Of a stretch of 64,000 bases of DNA, positions 37,197 through 50,059 are shown piece by piece (the stretch's first letter is position 1; each line of letters begins with the position of its first letter). Source of the DNA: Cylicocyclus nassatus (Eukaryota > Nematoda > Chromadorea > Rhabditida > Strongylidae); contig CATQJL010000112.1 of NCBI GenBank assembly GCA_958299035.1, positions 47,698,941-47,762,940 of the forward strand. Reading direction: 5' to 3'. The notes beneath the pieces were generated by a model. That model was given only the letters and a program-made list of their open reading frames with translations, was not told where the DNA came from and ran no database searches. The translations under genes were made by a program, and so were the position numbers.

Positions 37197-38452
37197 GTAT
37201 GAGCAGGGGTGTAGGCCCTTCTGAACCTGCCCCATCGCGAAGGCTATAAGAGGTCAGCGCTAATTAGAGGTCACTCCATGATTGGCTAGCTCGCGGGAGC
37301 GAGCGGCTGACCTGGGTAGACGCGCTGCGGAGGCGGACGAGTTTCACATCGCTGGTAACCTACTCCACAATGAGATTCTGGAGGTAATTTTCTAGAAGAT
37401 TCCTAAATTCCCCAAATTCCCTAGAATTTAATAACTTAAGTTATTCGCTCTACTCCACACTACTTAAATCGCCGGCCACTTTCTAAGGTAGTATGTTTTT
37501 GACCTATGAGACATTTTTAATGTCTTTTTCGACTTATTTTACTGTTTTTTAGTTCGATTGCATGCTCTACTCTCCTACGTCTGCCTCCTTGCAGCATCAT
37601 CTAGTCACATTCAATTGAAATGTGCACTACATGCATGCCAGTAGGGAAGCATACGTTTTTTATGATGAGTATGAAGTTTTTTTACACCGTCCATATCAAA
37701 AACGCAATCAAATAAAAATGTATCACCTTCATTTGGTAGCGTGATCTACATGGATTGATTTTGGTAGCGACCTTTTCTTTGCTGCACGCATCATGCTTTT
37801 TATAGCGTAAAAATTTCAAATGCACGTTCGTGAGTTTTACTAGAAATGAGAATTTTAAGGAGATGATGATTTTCTTGGAAAGCTACAGAGATGCACCGAA
37901 ATGTCAGAAGGAAATACACATTTGATAACGAATTAGCGCAGATCACCAATTTGAGTTATAATTGGCCTTTATAAAGAGTTGTTAAACAAACTTTGATTAC
38001 GTGGGCTTTCCTCAAAAACATCAAGCAGCTCACATTAGCAATATGATGTGACGATGCACGACGTTATAAGGATCGCACACACAAGGGATATAAGTGGAAA
38101 AAAGCAAAAAAAAACAAAGTTCAAGAATTCAAAGGAGATTTTTGAGAAGTTTTTTTTTGGATCATGGAAATGAAAAGACTTCGAAAATGTCCCTTAAATC
38201 ATAAACATACCTGCTGGGAAGTAGGGCTCAGAATACCAAACATTCAGAGGATGGTAGCTGTGTTTGATTGGAATCAGCGTGATTGGCTTGCATTCCATAA
38301 GGCAAGAGCCGCACGAAAGGAGTTTGTGATTTTCGAAAATACGAGCCCTTCGCGGAGCACTCGTCCGCAGTCATCGCAGCGCATGCGCGCGCGTCCTAGT
38401 TCTAGATTACTGTAGGGGACGCTGGGTTCAGAAGGGCCGTCTCCCTATGAGC
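37197..38452. repeat. Possible 1.26-kb TIR element
   Basis: Short imperfect inverted repeats bound the segment (gtaggcccttctgaacc at the left, ggttcagaagggccgt at the right). I see nothing recognisable inside except a small palindrome at about 37300 (gctcgcgggagcgagc). Boundaries and nature are tentative. Confidence 0.35.
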
Positions 38453-38989
38453 AGCATACTGACAACCGTAGGAGTACAGTAATTTATTTGCAGCTATTTC
38501 ATCTTGACATGCATCCTTTCATAAGCATGGCCCAATTTTGAGTGGTATAAGAATACCGCATATAGTAAATGACTTTCCGTATATCAGATATTCAACTTTC
38601 TTGAATCTCGGCATACGTGAGTGTTATCTTGAATTGCTAAGCACAAACGAGATTGTTAAACACTTTTCATTGGCCTATGTTGCGGCCACTTCGCCTTCGT
38701 TAGGGCCTGAACAGGATGATTCATCGCGAACTATCCGAAGGATTGTCTTTTAAACTATGCGAGCATTCGCAAATTCAAAGAGCTCTTTTCAAAAGTCACG
38801 ATTTTCAGGGCCGCAAAGTACTCACGGAGTGCATAGACATGAAGGAAATGATCTCGGAATCAATGTGGAGATCTTAGGAGCAAACAGCAGCAGGACAGCA
38901 ATCATCCGCTCGCAACACTCTGGAAGCCTATCACATTTAAAACCGTAATCCTCGAAAAGAAGAATGCCTTGCTTTCACTCGTGAACTTC

Positions 38990-39688
38990 TACAGGGTGTC
39001 CCAAAAGTCTTCACGCGCATATTTTCTCAGCTGCACATGTACGAAGAACCTAAAAACAAAAAAATACACCCAGATTTCGAAAAACCCTTCCTTTGGCCTT
39101 CAAACAGGCCCTCAGACGCTTGAAACGCATGCACCATTGCAGAAGGTGGCTGACGTCAAAATTTCTCACACCTTCTAAAGCAAGCAATCCAGACTGTTCA
39201 AAAGTTAGTGTGTAATAGAGTGTGTCGCTTTCCATGACTGATCAGAAAAAAAAAGTCAGGGGCTTGACCCGCTGATTGAAGCACGTTGATCTGAAAAGCA
39301 CATCCGTGAGATTTAACAAAAGTGTCAAAATGTAGCAATCGAGTCTGAAAATATCAAGAAAACGGCAATTATGATGTACCAGGAATGCAAAACTATTTCA
39401 ATGAAAAATGCCGGGCTCACAGCTATCTAGAATTAGTTACTCACAGATTTGGTGTTGGTGATATTTGAATGAGAGGTACTTTTCCTTCTGCCTGTCCTCA
39501 AAGTCGTAATACTATTTATTCCAAGAACAATATCTTGAAAGGTGTGGGGCAAATGGTATAATTTTCTTGATGAATAATGTCAACTGTGCAACTAAAACTC
39601 ATACGCAGAATTCGGATGAAAAGCGAGGAATATCAACAAATTTACTACGTTAGGAAGTTGGATTCAAAGACTTTTGGGACATCCTGTA
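38990..39688. mobile_element. Mariner/Tc1-type MITE, related GTGTCCC termini
   Basis: The ends tacagggtgtcccaaaagtc and gacttttgggacatcctgta are inverted and begin with TA. The length (699 bp) is close to that of the other GTGTCCC copies, but the interior is different, so it is a separate subfamily. No transposase frame was seen. Confidence 0.75.
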
Positions 39689-39906
39689 ACATACATGAGC
39701 CAATACTTGTCAACTGTGCACCTACACCAATACTAAGCAGTACTCTCATGCCAGACTCTCTTTAGACTTGTGAATTTACTTGCATGGTTTGAAGAAAAAG
39801 TTTCCTCGGATAGTCCGCTAGTCGAGTCGTCCAATTCGGCTTTGACGATGGCGAACTGACTGGAACGTAGGCCAGTAAAAAGTCTCTAACAATCTCGGTT
39901 GTGGCT

Positions 39907-40151
39907 TAAGGCCTAGGGCATACCTCGCGCGATTCCGGTCGCTGCGCGATTTGGCATAACAGCGACTCTTTGTAATTCGTTGTTAATGCGCTTCCTTTGG
40001 TCAGAACTTGAAGCATTTGCAACAACTTACAGAAGCTACCCGCCTATGCGTTCGAGAAGCGCGCACGATAAATCTGTGGAAATCTGGCAAATCGCCAAGT
40101 CGCTTGAAAGCGGCGATTTGGCCGAATCGCGTCAGTTATGCCTTAGGCCTA
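39907..40151. mobile_element. Foldback MITE, GCGCGATT family (copy 3)
   Basis: The ends taaggcctagggcata and tatgccttaggccta are inverted. Inner arms carry gcgcgatt and aatcgcgt. The interior aligns by eye with the copy at 35290-35518. Confidence 0.72.
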
Positions 40152-41192
40152 ACAGTTAAGACAGCACTTAAATTTTGTCTTAAATTTCAGATCTCCGAAA
40201 AAATTCAATTCTATAAAAAATCGATAGCAAAGTTTTGCAAAAGATACCTGATAAGTCACTGCCACAAGTCAAATCTTCAGGATCGCAATTACACCGATGA
40301 TACTTCGGTGATACCTTATACATCGTCGTGGTCAATTCCGTTGGACTAGTCTGGGTTGATATTGCAAATTTTCTTCTTGAAATGCTCAGTATCACTTACA
40401 GCCCAACCTTAGTAATATCTTTCTATTTCCGAATACATATCAATTTGATTTGCTTTTGCCTTTCTTTGTGAAATGCTTGCCTTAAAATGCCTTGCAATGC
40501 CTTAAATGTTTGCTTCTCTCAAACGAGATACACCACGCCTATGAGGGTACATAATAAATAATTAAATAGATATATACATAATTGCTGACTGCATTGAATG
40601 CATTGCCTCTACCAAACAGGAAAAATCTCTGGGTTGCGTATGTCACTACGGATACTTGACTACAGTAGATCAAATGACCGACTCTCACTGCCATATAAGA
40701 AAATCTGCACAGATATAGCAAATCAACAGATGCCATCACTTATTCACGATCGAAGCATGGGGGAATTCTAATTAAAGATTGGCTTTGCATAAACAAGTGT
40801 CATTAGCGTGACTAAACATTTCAGACAAAAGCTGTTCTTGATTTTGCCGCAATTTCATAGTGAACGAAATGTTTTGTCGCACGGATACTTCTTTCCTTCT
40901 AGATAATCTCGCAGAACATACATATTTTTACTGAGAGTAAGTCATGCACTTTCTAATGAAATCTGTTTACTCTCTACTGAGCTTTCACCGCAGAGATGGA
41001 ATTGGAAAAGAAGACTACTTGAGTTACGATGGTTTTAAGCAGGCCCATTAATTTTCCAAAAACATGCAACTATGCAATAAAATCCAGAACACTCAATAGA
41101 AGTTCTCTGATCTCCTCTCTTTGAATGAGCAACTTGTGCTATTCGAGCTTCTCTAAAAGATTTATGATTTTCTGATTGAAATCAGAACTCAA

Positions 41193-43076
41193 TCTTATAC
41201 ATAAAGCTAAATGTCTGTTTATCTGAATGTCTGTATGCATACCTTCGATAGCCTAAAGACAGGGCCTCAAGAGTGAAGGTTGTTCAAATGTTTGCTTCTC
41301 TTAAAAGGTGACGGTTGTTTACAGAAGACCAGGGAAGAGAAAAAGATGCAAAACAGTTAACAAAAGCAAAAGAGATCCAGGAAAACGGATAAAAACGCTG
41401 CAAAAAGTTTGAAATTTTTCATTTGGCGGCACTTTGAATTGCAGGTTTTCGCTTTAGGACCAGACTATCCACAACACGGGGGAAAACAGGAAGAAGCAAC
41501 TTTTTTATTGTGATTTTTCAAAAACACCCATGTTTTGGAAGTGGTAATCGTAAAGAAGAAGAAAGGAATATTTTGAAAACGCGAAGTTTTGCTTTTACCA
41601 AGTCGAAATGCATGAAAGTTATCCCGGTTTTTGATCATTTGAATTTTTAACCCCGCGTGCTCGTTCCTGTTCCCTGGACGTTGTCTGGGTTGTTGTGCTC
41701 ATTATTCTTAGCAATAATCGCCGAAGTTGGGAAAAATCGCTGCAAAACACGAAGGAGAACAAGTGAAGAAAAACGCAATTTTTTGTACAATTCACAAAAA
41801 TGCGCCATAGTCAAAAAAGAAAGCCCGTTGGCTACATCACAGAGAGAAGCAAGAAACCAGAACGAGAAGCAGCGAAGCCGCGTGAAAAGCACTAAATTGA
41901 AGAAAAAAGAGATTTTACGGTTTTGCCAGATTTCTCATTTCAAAAAAAAAAATGGGATTTTACGACGTTGTCAGCGTGAAAGTAAGATCACGAGCTCTTA
42001 TATGATACATAGCTTGCTAGAATTGGTTTCAAGTCAAGCCAAAGCCAAATGCCTCTTGCCCCGCGTTTGAGGTAGCGAGGAGCGCGCAACGCGCGGAGAC
42101 CCAGACAAGCAGAGGAGACAATAGACCGAGGTGAAGGGGATTTAGCTCTGGTCGTGAATCTCTGCAGAGTCTCAACGGAACCCTGCAATATACATCATTC
42201 TGATCGTCATGACACGACTAGGAACGCTGATAATGTCGCATGCGTTGAAATCAATCATTAACGAGCAGTGGCGGTCGCAGGATTTCCGGGGAGGGGGGGT
42301 GGGGTCAGAAAATTTTTCAGATGAAGATGCGTGGCGTTAGCCACGCACTTCAAAAATTTTTTTAAGGTGCTTCTCAAAATTTTTGCAACCCAACCTCTGA
42401 AATCTAGAAAAAAATTTTGGGTCGTGGCGGCAGCCACGTGGATCGGACATGGGTCGCAAAATTTTTATTTACTTACATGGGTTATGAATTTAGTTACATG
42501 GGTTCTACACTTGCTTCATTCCACTTATTCGATGTGGTTGTGCTCTTAAGATTCAGGGCAAAGAACGGATGACTTCTGTTTTCTTCTCCAGGTGAAGGTC
42601 GTGTTCTTTCATGGCGCTGGAAGTAAAGGTTACTAGAGTACATTGCCCTATGTATTGAGAGTATTCTGTATGTCTAGGCTGGGTACGTATGTTCAGATTG
42701 AAAATTCCATTTCTGAACCGAAGACTAAGCTTTGCACACATAATTTCGGGACGGAGTGGGTGCCGTAGGCTGCTGCTTTTCGTTATCGATCAATATCAAT
42801 TTTGTTGATTTTCGCCAAAGTTTGAGCTATGGGGCTGGGAGTGATTACGAATACAAAATTAGTTCCAAGAACTATCGACTATGTTTATCGATTCGCAAAG
42901 CTTGGGCTATGGGGGTGGAAGTTGAGACATTGAAGTAAGAGCATGCTGACTACGAAACATTGTGGAGAGTACCGTCATATACAGTTGAGATCGGTACAAA
43001 ATGTTGTAGGGAAATGGCAGGATGAATTCCATTATAATGTATTGACAGGACCAGGCGGAGCAGGGTAATCAGCTAG
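41193..43076 (+). mobile_element. Possible Helitron, interrupted or composite
   Basis: The start TCTTATACATAAAGC after an A is nearly identical to the 5' end of the Helitron at 15806, followed by atgtctgtttatctg. Sequence with ttccatttctgaaccga resumes only at about 42700. A 3'-like end ggcggagcagggtaatcagCTAG lies at 43058-43076. The roughly 1.4 kb between may be a later insertion, or the two ends may belong to different copies. The base after CTAG is A, not T. Confidence 0.45.
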
Positions 43077-43408
43077 ATAAGATTTTAAATTCAAGATTAT
43101 TTTGAAAACCAGTAACAGCGTGGTCTGAAAAATTATAAGCCAAAATTTATGTCTGGCAACAACAATTAAGTAAATATTGTTACTGTTTATATAACATAAA
43201 CTGAAGCATAAAATCGCCTAGCAAAATATCCTCTCCTCAGGCTAAGTGCACAACTACAGTCACTACAAAAGAAAAAGAAGCATTCTGAAGGTTTTGCAAA
43301 CATACGGATGACTAGCTTTGTTGCTACTGCCCTAGGAGTAGACTGAGTTTCAAAGCTTCGAAAGCAAAACAAAGCAGATGTAAATCGCTATGTTCGTACC
43401 CAATCGGA

Positions 43409-43983
43409 AAAGCTTTTCAAGATTGGTAGTTCCTTCTTTTATTCTCAGTAACAGTCAACAATCATACGGTCTACGTTTCGGCGGAGATTGCCTTTGTCAA
43501 GACCTGGAAGCGGGTCTGACCATACAAGGAAAGTTCATTCCATCACACTAAACGGCGAGTAGTGGTCTAACACGTTGTCAGAGTGGTGGGCGTACACTAC
43601 ACAGTATTGTTAAAGGTAAAGGTAGTCTACCCTTGGAGTGAATTACTGCACACGTTGACTCGCTTCCAGGTCTTGACAAAGTCGATCTCCGCCGAAACGT
43701 AGACCGTACTGATTTTGACTGTTTTTGACAATAAAGGAAGGAACTACCCTATTTTCAGGTGTATAAGCCGCACTTTTTCAAATTTTCCCACGAGCTGCTC
43801 AACTGCTTCATTGTGTCATGAGAAGCGATCCTTATGTCGCACGATTCTTTCAGGCAATACGTAGCACGGTGTAGGGTCCTTTGGTTGCGAGGTCCTTTGA
43901 TGCGTCCGGGCTGGTCGATGTAAGCTAGGACCACCGCGCGGCTTATACACCTGAAAATAGGGTACCAATCTTGGAAAGCTTAA
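43409..43983. repeat. Foldback element interrupted by a MITE
   Basis: The left arm (aagattggtagttccttctt, then ctacgtttcggcggaga and gtcaagacctggaagcg) is inverted in the right arm at 43659-43746. The last part of the right arm (taccaatcttggaaagctt) is displaced to 43963-43981 by the MITE at 43747-43962. Confidence 0.75.
43747..43962. mobile_element. 216-bp MITE with TA target duplication
   Basis: The termini CCCTATTTTCAGGTGTATAA and its exact complement are flanked by TA on both sides (43745-43746 and 43963-43964). The insertion splits the right arm of the surrounding foldback. Confidence 0.82.
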
Positions 43984-44201
43984 CATCATATACCGCAATT
44001 GAACGGTATGTTTGTAAACATAAGCATCAATAATTTTGTCCTAAGCGGCCGTGTATGCTTCAACAACCACTGATCACAATAAAAATGAGGCTCTATGTGC
44101 GCTGAAAATAAAAAGACGTTAGATTGATTGCTGCCAAGAGTTAGTAGCTATAAATACCAGTTTATGAAATGGGCGTAGAAGTCCCATTTCTATCTAATAT
44201 A

Positions 44202-45073
44202 TTAGGTCGTCCCGAAAGTTTTGTCCGTTTTTTCAAACCACTACAAAACCACGCACAATAAAGACCTGCACGTGTTTCAACATGCATTCGATGCAACTTT
44301 TCCTTTTCTTTCTTAGGGATGCATTTTCGAACCATAATCTTGTATGCTTTTTCTTGATAATTGTGGAAATTCTCCATCCGTCAATTTTATCTGCTCAACA
44401 TTAGGCTAATTTTTAAAAATTTCGTTCCAGAGTTTCGGGTAACGTTAAGTATGGATCGAAGAGAGCAATTCTCGGACTACAAGGTAGTAATTTTATATTC
44501 TCCTAGTCAGCTGTTTTTAGCTTCGAAAAATTATTTTTTTCGGAGGTCTCGATTTTTGCCCAAGTCATGAAACACGCAACTGCAGCAAATACATGAAAGT
44601 TCTTGCAATTTCTGCGAATTGAAACATGATTCTTATTAAACACTAAATCATGAAATATAAACATTTTTTTAGCAGCTTTTCGGAAATTTTGGTACTTTTA
44701 CGTAGTGAACGTAATCACAAAGCCGCGGTTTTTCCAAAATAAATAATCATAATGGATTTGGTAAACGTGGTCTATGTAATCTAAAATGATTACATTATGG
44801 ACAAAGGTTTCCCCTACATATCAGTTACCAGCGCTCTTTGAAAACATCAAGATAAAAACTCTTAAAATTCACGAAAGATTTGGCATTACTGCTAAGCTGC
44901 TCAAAAAGCCATAGCGATAACATTGCAAATACAGAGTAGGAGTAGATCAGAGAGCAGATATAGCATAAGAAAGAGGATGAAAATCTGAATCAAACGGTGC
45001 CCAAGTCATTCATAAATTGGTGTTTTGTGAGTTTTAGTGAGCGATGAAAAAGGACAAAACAAGTACAACCTAA
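44202..45073. mobile_element. Mariner-like non-autonomous element, copy A
   Basis: The left end ttaggtcgtcccgaaagttt (44202) and right end ggacaaaac-aagtacaacctaa (45073) are imperfect inverted repeats with TA outside both. A second copy in opposite orientation lies at 47391-49322. Motifs shared by the two include gagcaattctcgga, gcaactgcagcaaatac and gcgctctttgaaaacatca. No complete transposase frame is present. Confidence 0.8.
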
Positions 45074-45249
45074 TATCGGTATCGGTACAACCTAATATAA
45101 AGAATCGTTAGCTCTCAGTTAAAAAATCTTCAAACAGCGGGAAACCGCGGCGGATCCCGAAGCGAACGCTCCAATCTAGCACCTTTATATTACTGTTTCA
45201 CTAGTATCTGGAAACAAAGCGTAACAAGTTCTGAATTTTTTGCAAAGAA

Positions 45250-46005
45250 ACGTAGACAATGCAAGCCACAGGTGCGATAGTGTGAGAATTTTCTCACCCT
45301 CCTTTCACCCCTGAGCAGGGACCAAGGTGACCCCCTTCACCAAAAGCAGAAAAAAATCAACAATGAGGTAAGGTTAAGCAAAGGAGATATTTGTACGTGA
45401 ATTGCTCATGTATAGGAAAGGAGGAATCTGTTGAAAAAAGTGCTTGGTGACGGGTGTAAGTAGTGATTTTTAAACATTTTCGAGTTTTCAACATAAAAAA
45501 TTCGTAACTTCTACAGATGAACATCTTTTACGGCGAGATGGACACCGTTAGAACCGCCTTGTCCTCCGCTTTCAAAAAATATATAGCATGTCTGAGATCC
45601 TTCCAAAAAAGTGCCTGGGTGAAGGATGTCCTAGTGATTTCTGGAGATTTTCGAGTTTTTAACATAAAAAAATTCATAACTTCTGTAGATGAATATCCTG
45701 TACGACGCAATGGCCATTATTGGAACCGTCTCGTCCTCCGCTTTCAGAAAATATATACTTTGCCTGGGGTCCGTTAGAAAAAGTGCCGGGTGAAGGGTGG
45801 GTGAGACTTTTATAATGGGAGTGCTCAAGTAGACGTCTTTTCACAATGGTAAAAAAGCCTGTACTTGAGCACTCCCATTATAAAAGTCTCACCCACCCTT
45901 CACCCGGCACTTTTTCTAACGGACTCCAGGCAAAGTATATATTTTCTGAAAGCGGAGGACGAGACGGTTCCAACGGTGGCCATTGCGGCGTACAAGATAT
46001 TATAG
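45250..46005. repeat. Satellite-like 168-bp repeats, left block, with foldback
   Basis: Units of about 168 bp (gtgatttctggagattttcg ... cctccgctttcagaaaatat ... aaaagtgcctgggtgaagg) begin near 45440 and 45608. From 45790 the sequence folds back on itself around a short spacer (45840-45850), giving an inverted unit to about 46000. The outer part (accaaggtgacccccttcac) matches inverted sequence near 50770-50800. Confidence 0.8.
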
Positions 46006-46014
46006 TTAGGACCG

Positions 46015-46345
46015 AATATTCGTGTTCGAATAATTTATTCGAAATATTCGACTATTCGAATATTCGAATAGTCGAATATTCGAGGAAGTCCAACTATTCG
46101 ATTATTCGAATAGTCGAATAAATGAGAAAGGCCTGTATTCGAATAATTCGTTCATTCGATGATTTGAAAAAATGAGTTATTCGAATATTCGTTTATTCGA
46201 GGAATTTTAAAAGACAGTCATTCGAATATTCGAATATTCGAGGAATTTTAGAAGACATTTATTCGAATATTCGAATATTCGAGCAACTTGAAAGACAGTC
46301 ATTCGAATATTCGAATATTTAAGAACATTCATTTGAACATTCGAT
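46015..46345. repeat. TTCGAA/TATTCGAA-rich palindromic array, left
   Basis: About 330 bp are built almost wholly of TATTCGAA, ATAGTCGAA and related palindromic octamers. A similar array lies at 49760-50040. Confidence 0.9.
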
Positions 46346-46980
46346 GTCAAAAGAAAACTTCAGCTGTTCTACATTGAGTACAAGTATGTCCCCGATCGGT
46401 CAATCACACAAAAATCATCATATGACAGAATGGCTAGCAAGCTTCCCTTTTTAGGGCATGAGTCGCGAGTCATGCCAGAGCATAGTGATGACAAGTATTA
46501 TTCATAATTCATTTGGAGTGCTGAACTACCTTCTGGAAATCGCGTCTGAAAAGTGGAGATGCGATATCATGCGGAAAGACCCACAGGCTCTAAATTGGGG
46601 GAATAAAAGCCGTCATTAGGCGCCCTTTAGCAGACCACTGGTCCTCAAACAGCTTGCACAAGCATGTAAAGGATTAGCAGTCTCCTAAGGCAGCAGGTAA
46701 AGGCAACATTCATTCCTTCATCTCGAGATCTTCACTTGCCTTGCCAGCCTAATCACCTCTCGCATGTCAAAATTACGAAAGTTGAAAGTTGCGTTACAGC
46801 GTAAGGCCAGAGCAAGGCGTCGTGAGGACCTGAGCCGCTTGACTTGGCGGCAGCCTATCAGTGCTCAAATCGGGTGCCCTTATAGTCTTATAAAACTAGT
46901 GTTAGAATGTTGCAAAGTTCGTAGAGGAATAATACTTCGAGTAGGCGTGTAAATTGAACATTGATTATTTTGAACCCGAG

Positions 46981-47194
46981 TACAGTCTGCTCCAATCGGG
47001 ATCAAGCCGAACCGTCGGCGTAACTTTGCGCGCTCGCAGCGCTAGCAGTCTGCGCTGCATATGCGCGCTGTGAGAGAGAGCAAAAGGACTGAAGAGAGAG
47101 CAGAGAAGCAGGCCGTGGGCGTAACCGCGAAACCCTAGCGACGCGTACTCCCGCCATGCCAATTTTGGCCTGGTTGGGATTGGGGCAGACTGTA
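46981..47194. mobile_element. 214-bp foldback MITE, CAGTCTGCTCCAATC family
   Basis: The termini tacagtctgctccaatcggg and gggattggggcagactgta are inverted. The interior is GC-rich (gcgcgctcgcagcgctagca). A diverged half copy lies at about 27900-28150, and the small foldback at 57222 has similar tips. Confidence 0.78.
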
Positions 47195-47484
47195 AGAGAT
47201 ATGGAAGATCCCTTACAACAAAAGTACAAACCTCAAAAATACAACTAAAACAACTTTGTGAGAATTCAGTCCTACAGCAGAAACTCTGAAACTCAGTGAT
47301 TGAGAATTCCCGACAAGTATTAGATTATCAGCTAATATACAAATATTTCCATGAGTTTTCTTTTTTTGCATTTAGATGAACACAGAAATATTAGGTTGTC
47401 CCGAAAGTTTTGTCCGTTTTTTTCCATCGCTCACTATAAGTCACAGAAACCAAAGCATGGACAACTTAGGTTCGATTTGATACA

Positions 47485-48165
47485 TACAGGTGTCCCAAAA
47501 AATGTATCGAACGTTTGATCGTTAACATCCCTCTTTTAAAGAAGTCTTTTCTCTTGCTTCAAGTACCAATCTGTAGAGCAGGTTTCAACTTAGATTTGCA
47601 TTATGGAACGAATCACTCATTTCTCTTCATTACTGTAGGATTACGATAGAAACTTCAAAGAGGGTTTTAAGAAATGAAAGGCCATATTTTGCCTTAGAAA
47701 GGAAACAAAACAGCCTGAAAGCATTTACACTAGGCTAATTAGAGTTGCTGATTATGACTGTAAAGTTCCCTACTTATTATGATGCTTCATTGAAGAGTTA
47801 TGCCAGGTAAGAGGTAGCGACCATTTTTTTCACCGTTCCTAAACAGTGCGATTACACCGTTTAGAAAGCTTCGTAATCTTGTTAATAGTTGAGTATTGAA
47901 CTCAGCGCCCATAAAAACCCTATTACACAAGTTTTCACAATTTTTTGAAAGATTTTGAAACGGCAGCTTTTCCACATTGACACCATATGTTTCAAGTTTC
48001 TACCGTAATCCTACAGTAATGAAGAGAAATGGGTGATTCGTTCTACAATGCAAATCTAAGTTGAAGCCAGCTCTCCAAAACGGTACTTGAAGCAAGGCAG
48101 AAGACTTCTTGGGAAGAGAGATATTAACGATCAAACGTTCGATACATTTTTTGGGACACCCTGTA
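47485..48165. mobile_element. Mariner/Tc1-type MITE, GTGTCCC family (copy 3)
   Basis: The ends tacaggtgtcccaaaaaatg and cattttttgggacaccctgta-type sequence are inverted over more than 100 bp (gtttgatcgttaaca against gttaacgatcaaac-like). It is inserted in mariner-like copy A'. Confidence 0.85.
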
Positions 48166-48760
48166 TTTTTATCTTCTTTCTTACAGCTGTATTTGCTCTC
48201 TGATCTACTCTGCCTCTGCAACGTTATTCACACGGGTTTCTGAGCAGCTCAGAAGTAACGCCAAATCTTTACTGAGTTTTAAAAATTTTTTACCCTGATG
48301 TTTTCAAAGAGCGCTGAAAATTACTATGTAGAGCAAGCCTTTGGCTACATTGTATCCAATTTAGATTACATCCATGTTTTTACCAAGCTCGTTATAATTA
48401 TTGTTTGATGAAAACTGCGGTTTTTTGATTACGTTTACCACTTAAAAGTACCGAAAATTCCAAAAAGCTGCTTTTCCCAAGCAAATCAAACTTGGTTATG
48501 TAGCATAAATAATGTTTGACGAGAATCATATTTCAATTCGCAAAAGCTTTGAAAGCTTTCGTGTATTTGCTGCAGTTGCGTGTTTTATGACTTCAAAAAA
48601 TCGAAACTTCCGAAGAAATAATGTTTTTGAAGCTAAAAACAGCAAATTAAGAGAATCTTTAAAATATTACCTTGTAATCCGAGAATTGCTCTATTTGATC
48701 CATAATTAATCCTTTCCGAAACTTTGGAATGAAATTTAGAACTTTGGAATGAAATTTAAA

Positions 48761-49114
48761 GGCAGCGTCCAGGCAGATCTGGACCTATGGGGCTTTTACG
48801 TGAAAAGTACTTTTGGGGCCCTAACTAAGGCACTGCCCAAGCGTCAGCTTAGGTAGTGCTCTAATGGCTGAGATATTCCCCTCGAAACTGGCCCCCGCGA
48901 ACGTATTCGCATGGATTCATGGCAGTTTCGCGCCAGGACCCACGCTTTGCGCCATGAATCCATGCGAAACACGGTCGCGGGGTCCAGTTTCGAGGGGACT
49001 ATCTCAGGCGTTAGGGCACTACCTGAGCTGCCGGTTGGGCAGTGGCTTAGTTAGGGCCCCAAAAGTACTTTCCACGTAAAATCCCCATAGGTCCAGACTT
49101 GCCTGGACGCTGCC
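48761..49114. mobile_element. 354-bp MITE with TTTAAA flanks
   Basis: The ends GGCAGCGTCCAGGCA and TGCCTGGACGCTGCC are exact complements, and the arms extend about 160 bp. TTTAAA lies on both sides (48755-48760, 49115-49120), a probable target duplication. A 20-bp direct repeat (aactttggaatgaaattta) sits just to the left at 48719-48758. Confidence 0.85.
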
Positions 49115-49759
49115 TTTAAAGAATAGCTTAACTTTGAGCAGATAAAATTGACGGATAGAGAACTTTGGCAATTATCAAATAAAGCATACAAGATTGTGGT
49201 TCGAAAATGTATTCTTAAAAGAGAGGGAAAAGCTGCATCGAATGCATGTTGAGATTCATTCAGGTCTTTATTGTGTGTGGTTCTATGTGGTTTGAAAAAA
49301 CGAACAAAACTTTTGAGACAACAGCAGAGGTTCACTGATTCTATCACTGTAGGCCTCCCTCGTGCTCCCCTAGTGCTAGTCTTAGAACTCACGCAATGCT
49401 AACCATTACGAATAAATTAGAAACAACTACCTAATCTAAAAGGTTTTCCATGTTAAATCTATAGCTTTGGGAAAAAGTTCTGTGTAACTTCGCAAGAAAC
49501 TTCTGTAAGGAAGTATAAATGGTTGAAACGATTACTAAGTAAGGCTTAGTAGCCATCTTGAAAGGCCACGAACACCTTGAACTACATGTTTGAGTGAAAT
49601 TCTTCCGTTTCCTAGGCGAAACCCTAACCAACGACAATAACCCAGTCATTCTACCACTTGCTACACATGTAATTAACGGCTACAAATCTAGATCAAATAT
49701 AGCGATTAAGTTCTTTTGCAATCCGCAACGAAGAAAAAACCAGCATTGTTTGAGCCGCT

Positions 49760-50040
49760 AAATTATTCGAATTATTCGAATAGTCGAATATTCGGACAGG
49801 TATGATTATTCGATTATTCGAATAGTCGAATATTCGACCATATGTAATTATTCGATTATTCGAATAGTCGAATATTCGACCAACCCCATTTATTCGAATA
49901 TTCGTTCATTCGACTTTTGAAATGTATCATTATTCGAATATTCGAATTCGAATAATCTAAAAATCACAGATCGAATAATATTCGTTCGTTCGAATATTTT
50001 TCAAAAGCCGATTATTCGAAATTCATTCGTTCGACAAAAT
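49760..50040. repeat. TTCGAA/TATTCGAA-rich palindromic array, right
   Basis: This is the counterpart of the array at 46015-46345. It joins the inverted satellite block at 50060-50845, so the order array-satellite is mirrored relative to the left side. Confidence 0.88.
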
Positions 50041-50059
50041 TTTTCGGTCGTTTCAACTA

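Larger units (their letters stand above)
47391..49322. mobile_element. Mariner-like non-autonomous element, copy A', with two nested MITEs
   Basis: It starts ttaggttgtcccgaaagttt (47391). The remainder is the reverse complement of copy A (44202-45073), but interrupted twice: by a GTGTCCC MITE at 47485-48165 and a 354-bp MITE at 48761-49114. Removing both leaves about 0.89 kb, matching copy A (872 bp). The far end (gacaac at about 49317-49322) is eroded. Confidence 0.82.

Noticed and set aside
41657..42070. 137-codon basic frame
   Set aside because: Lys/Arg-rich low-complexity translation of A-rich DNA, no splice context or family resemblance.
44162..44377. Frame at the end of mariner-like copy A as transposase
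   Set aside because: It overlaps the terminal repeat and lacks the D,D34D catalytic layout. The element appears non-coding.
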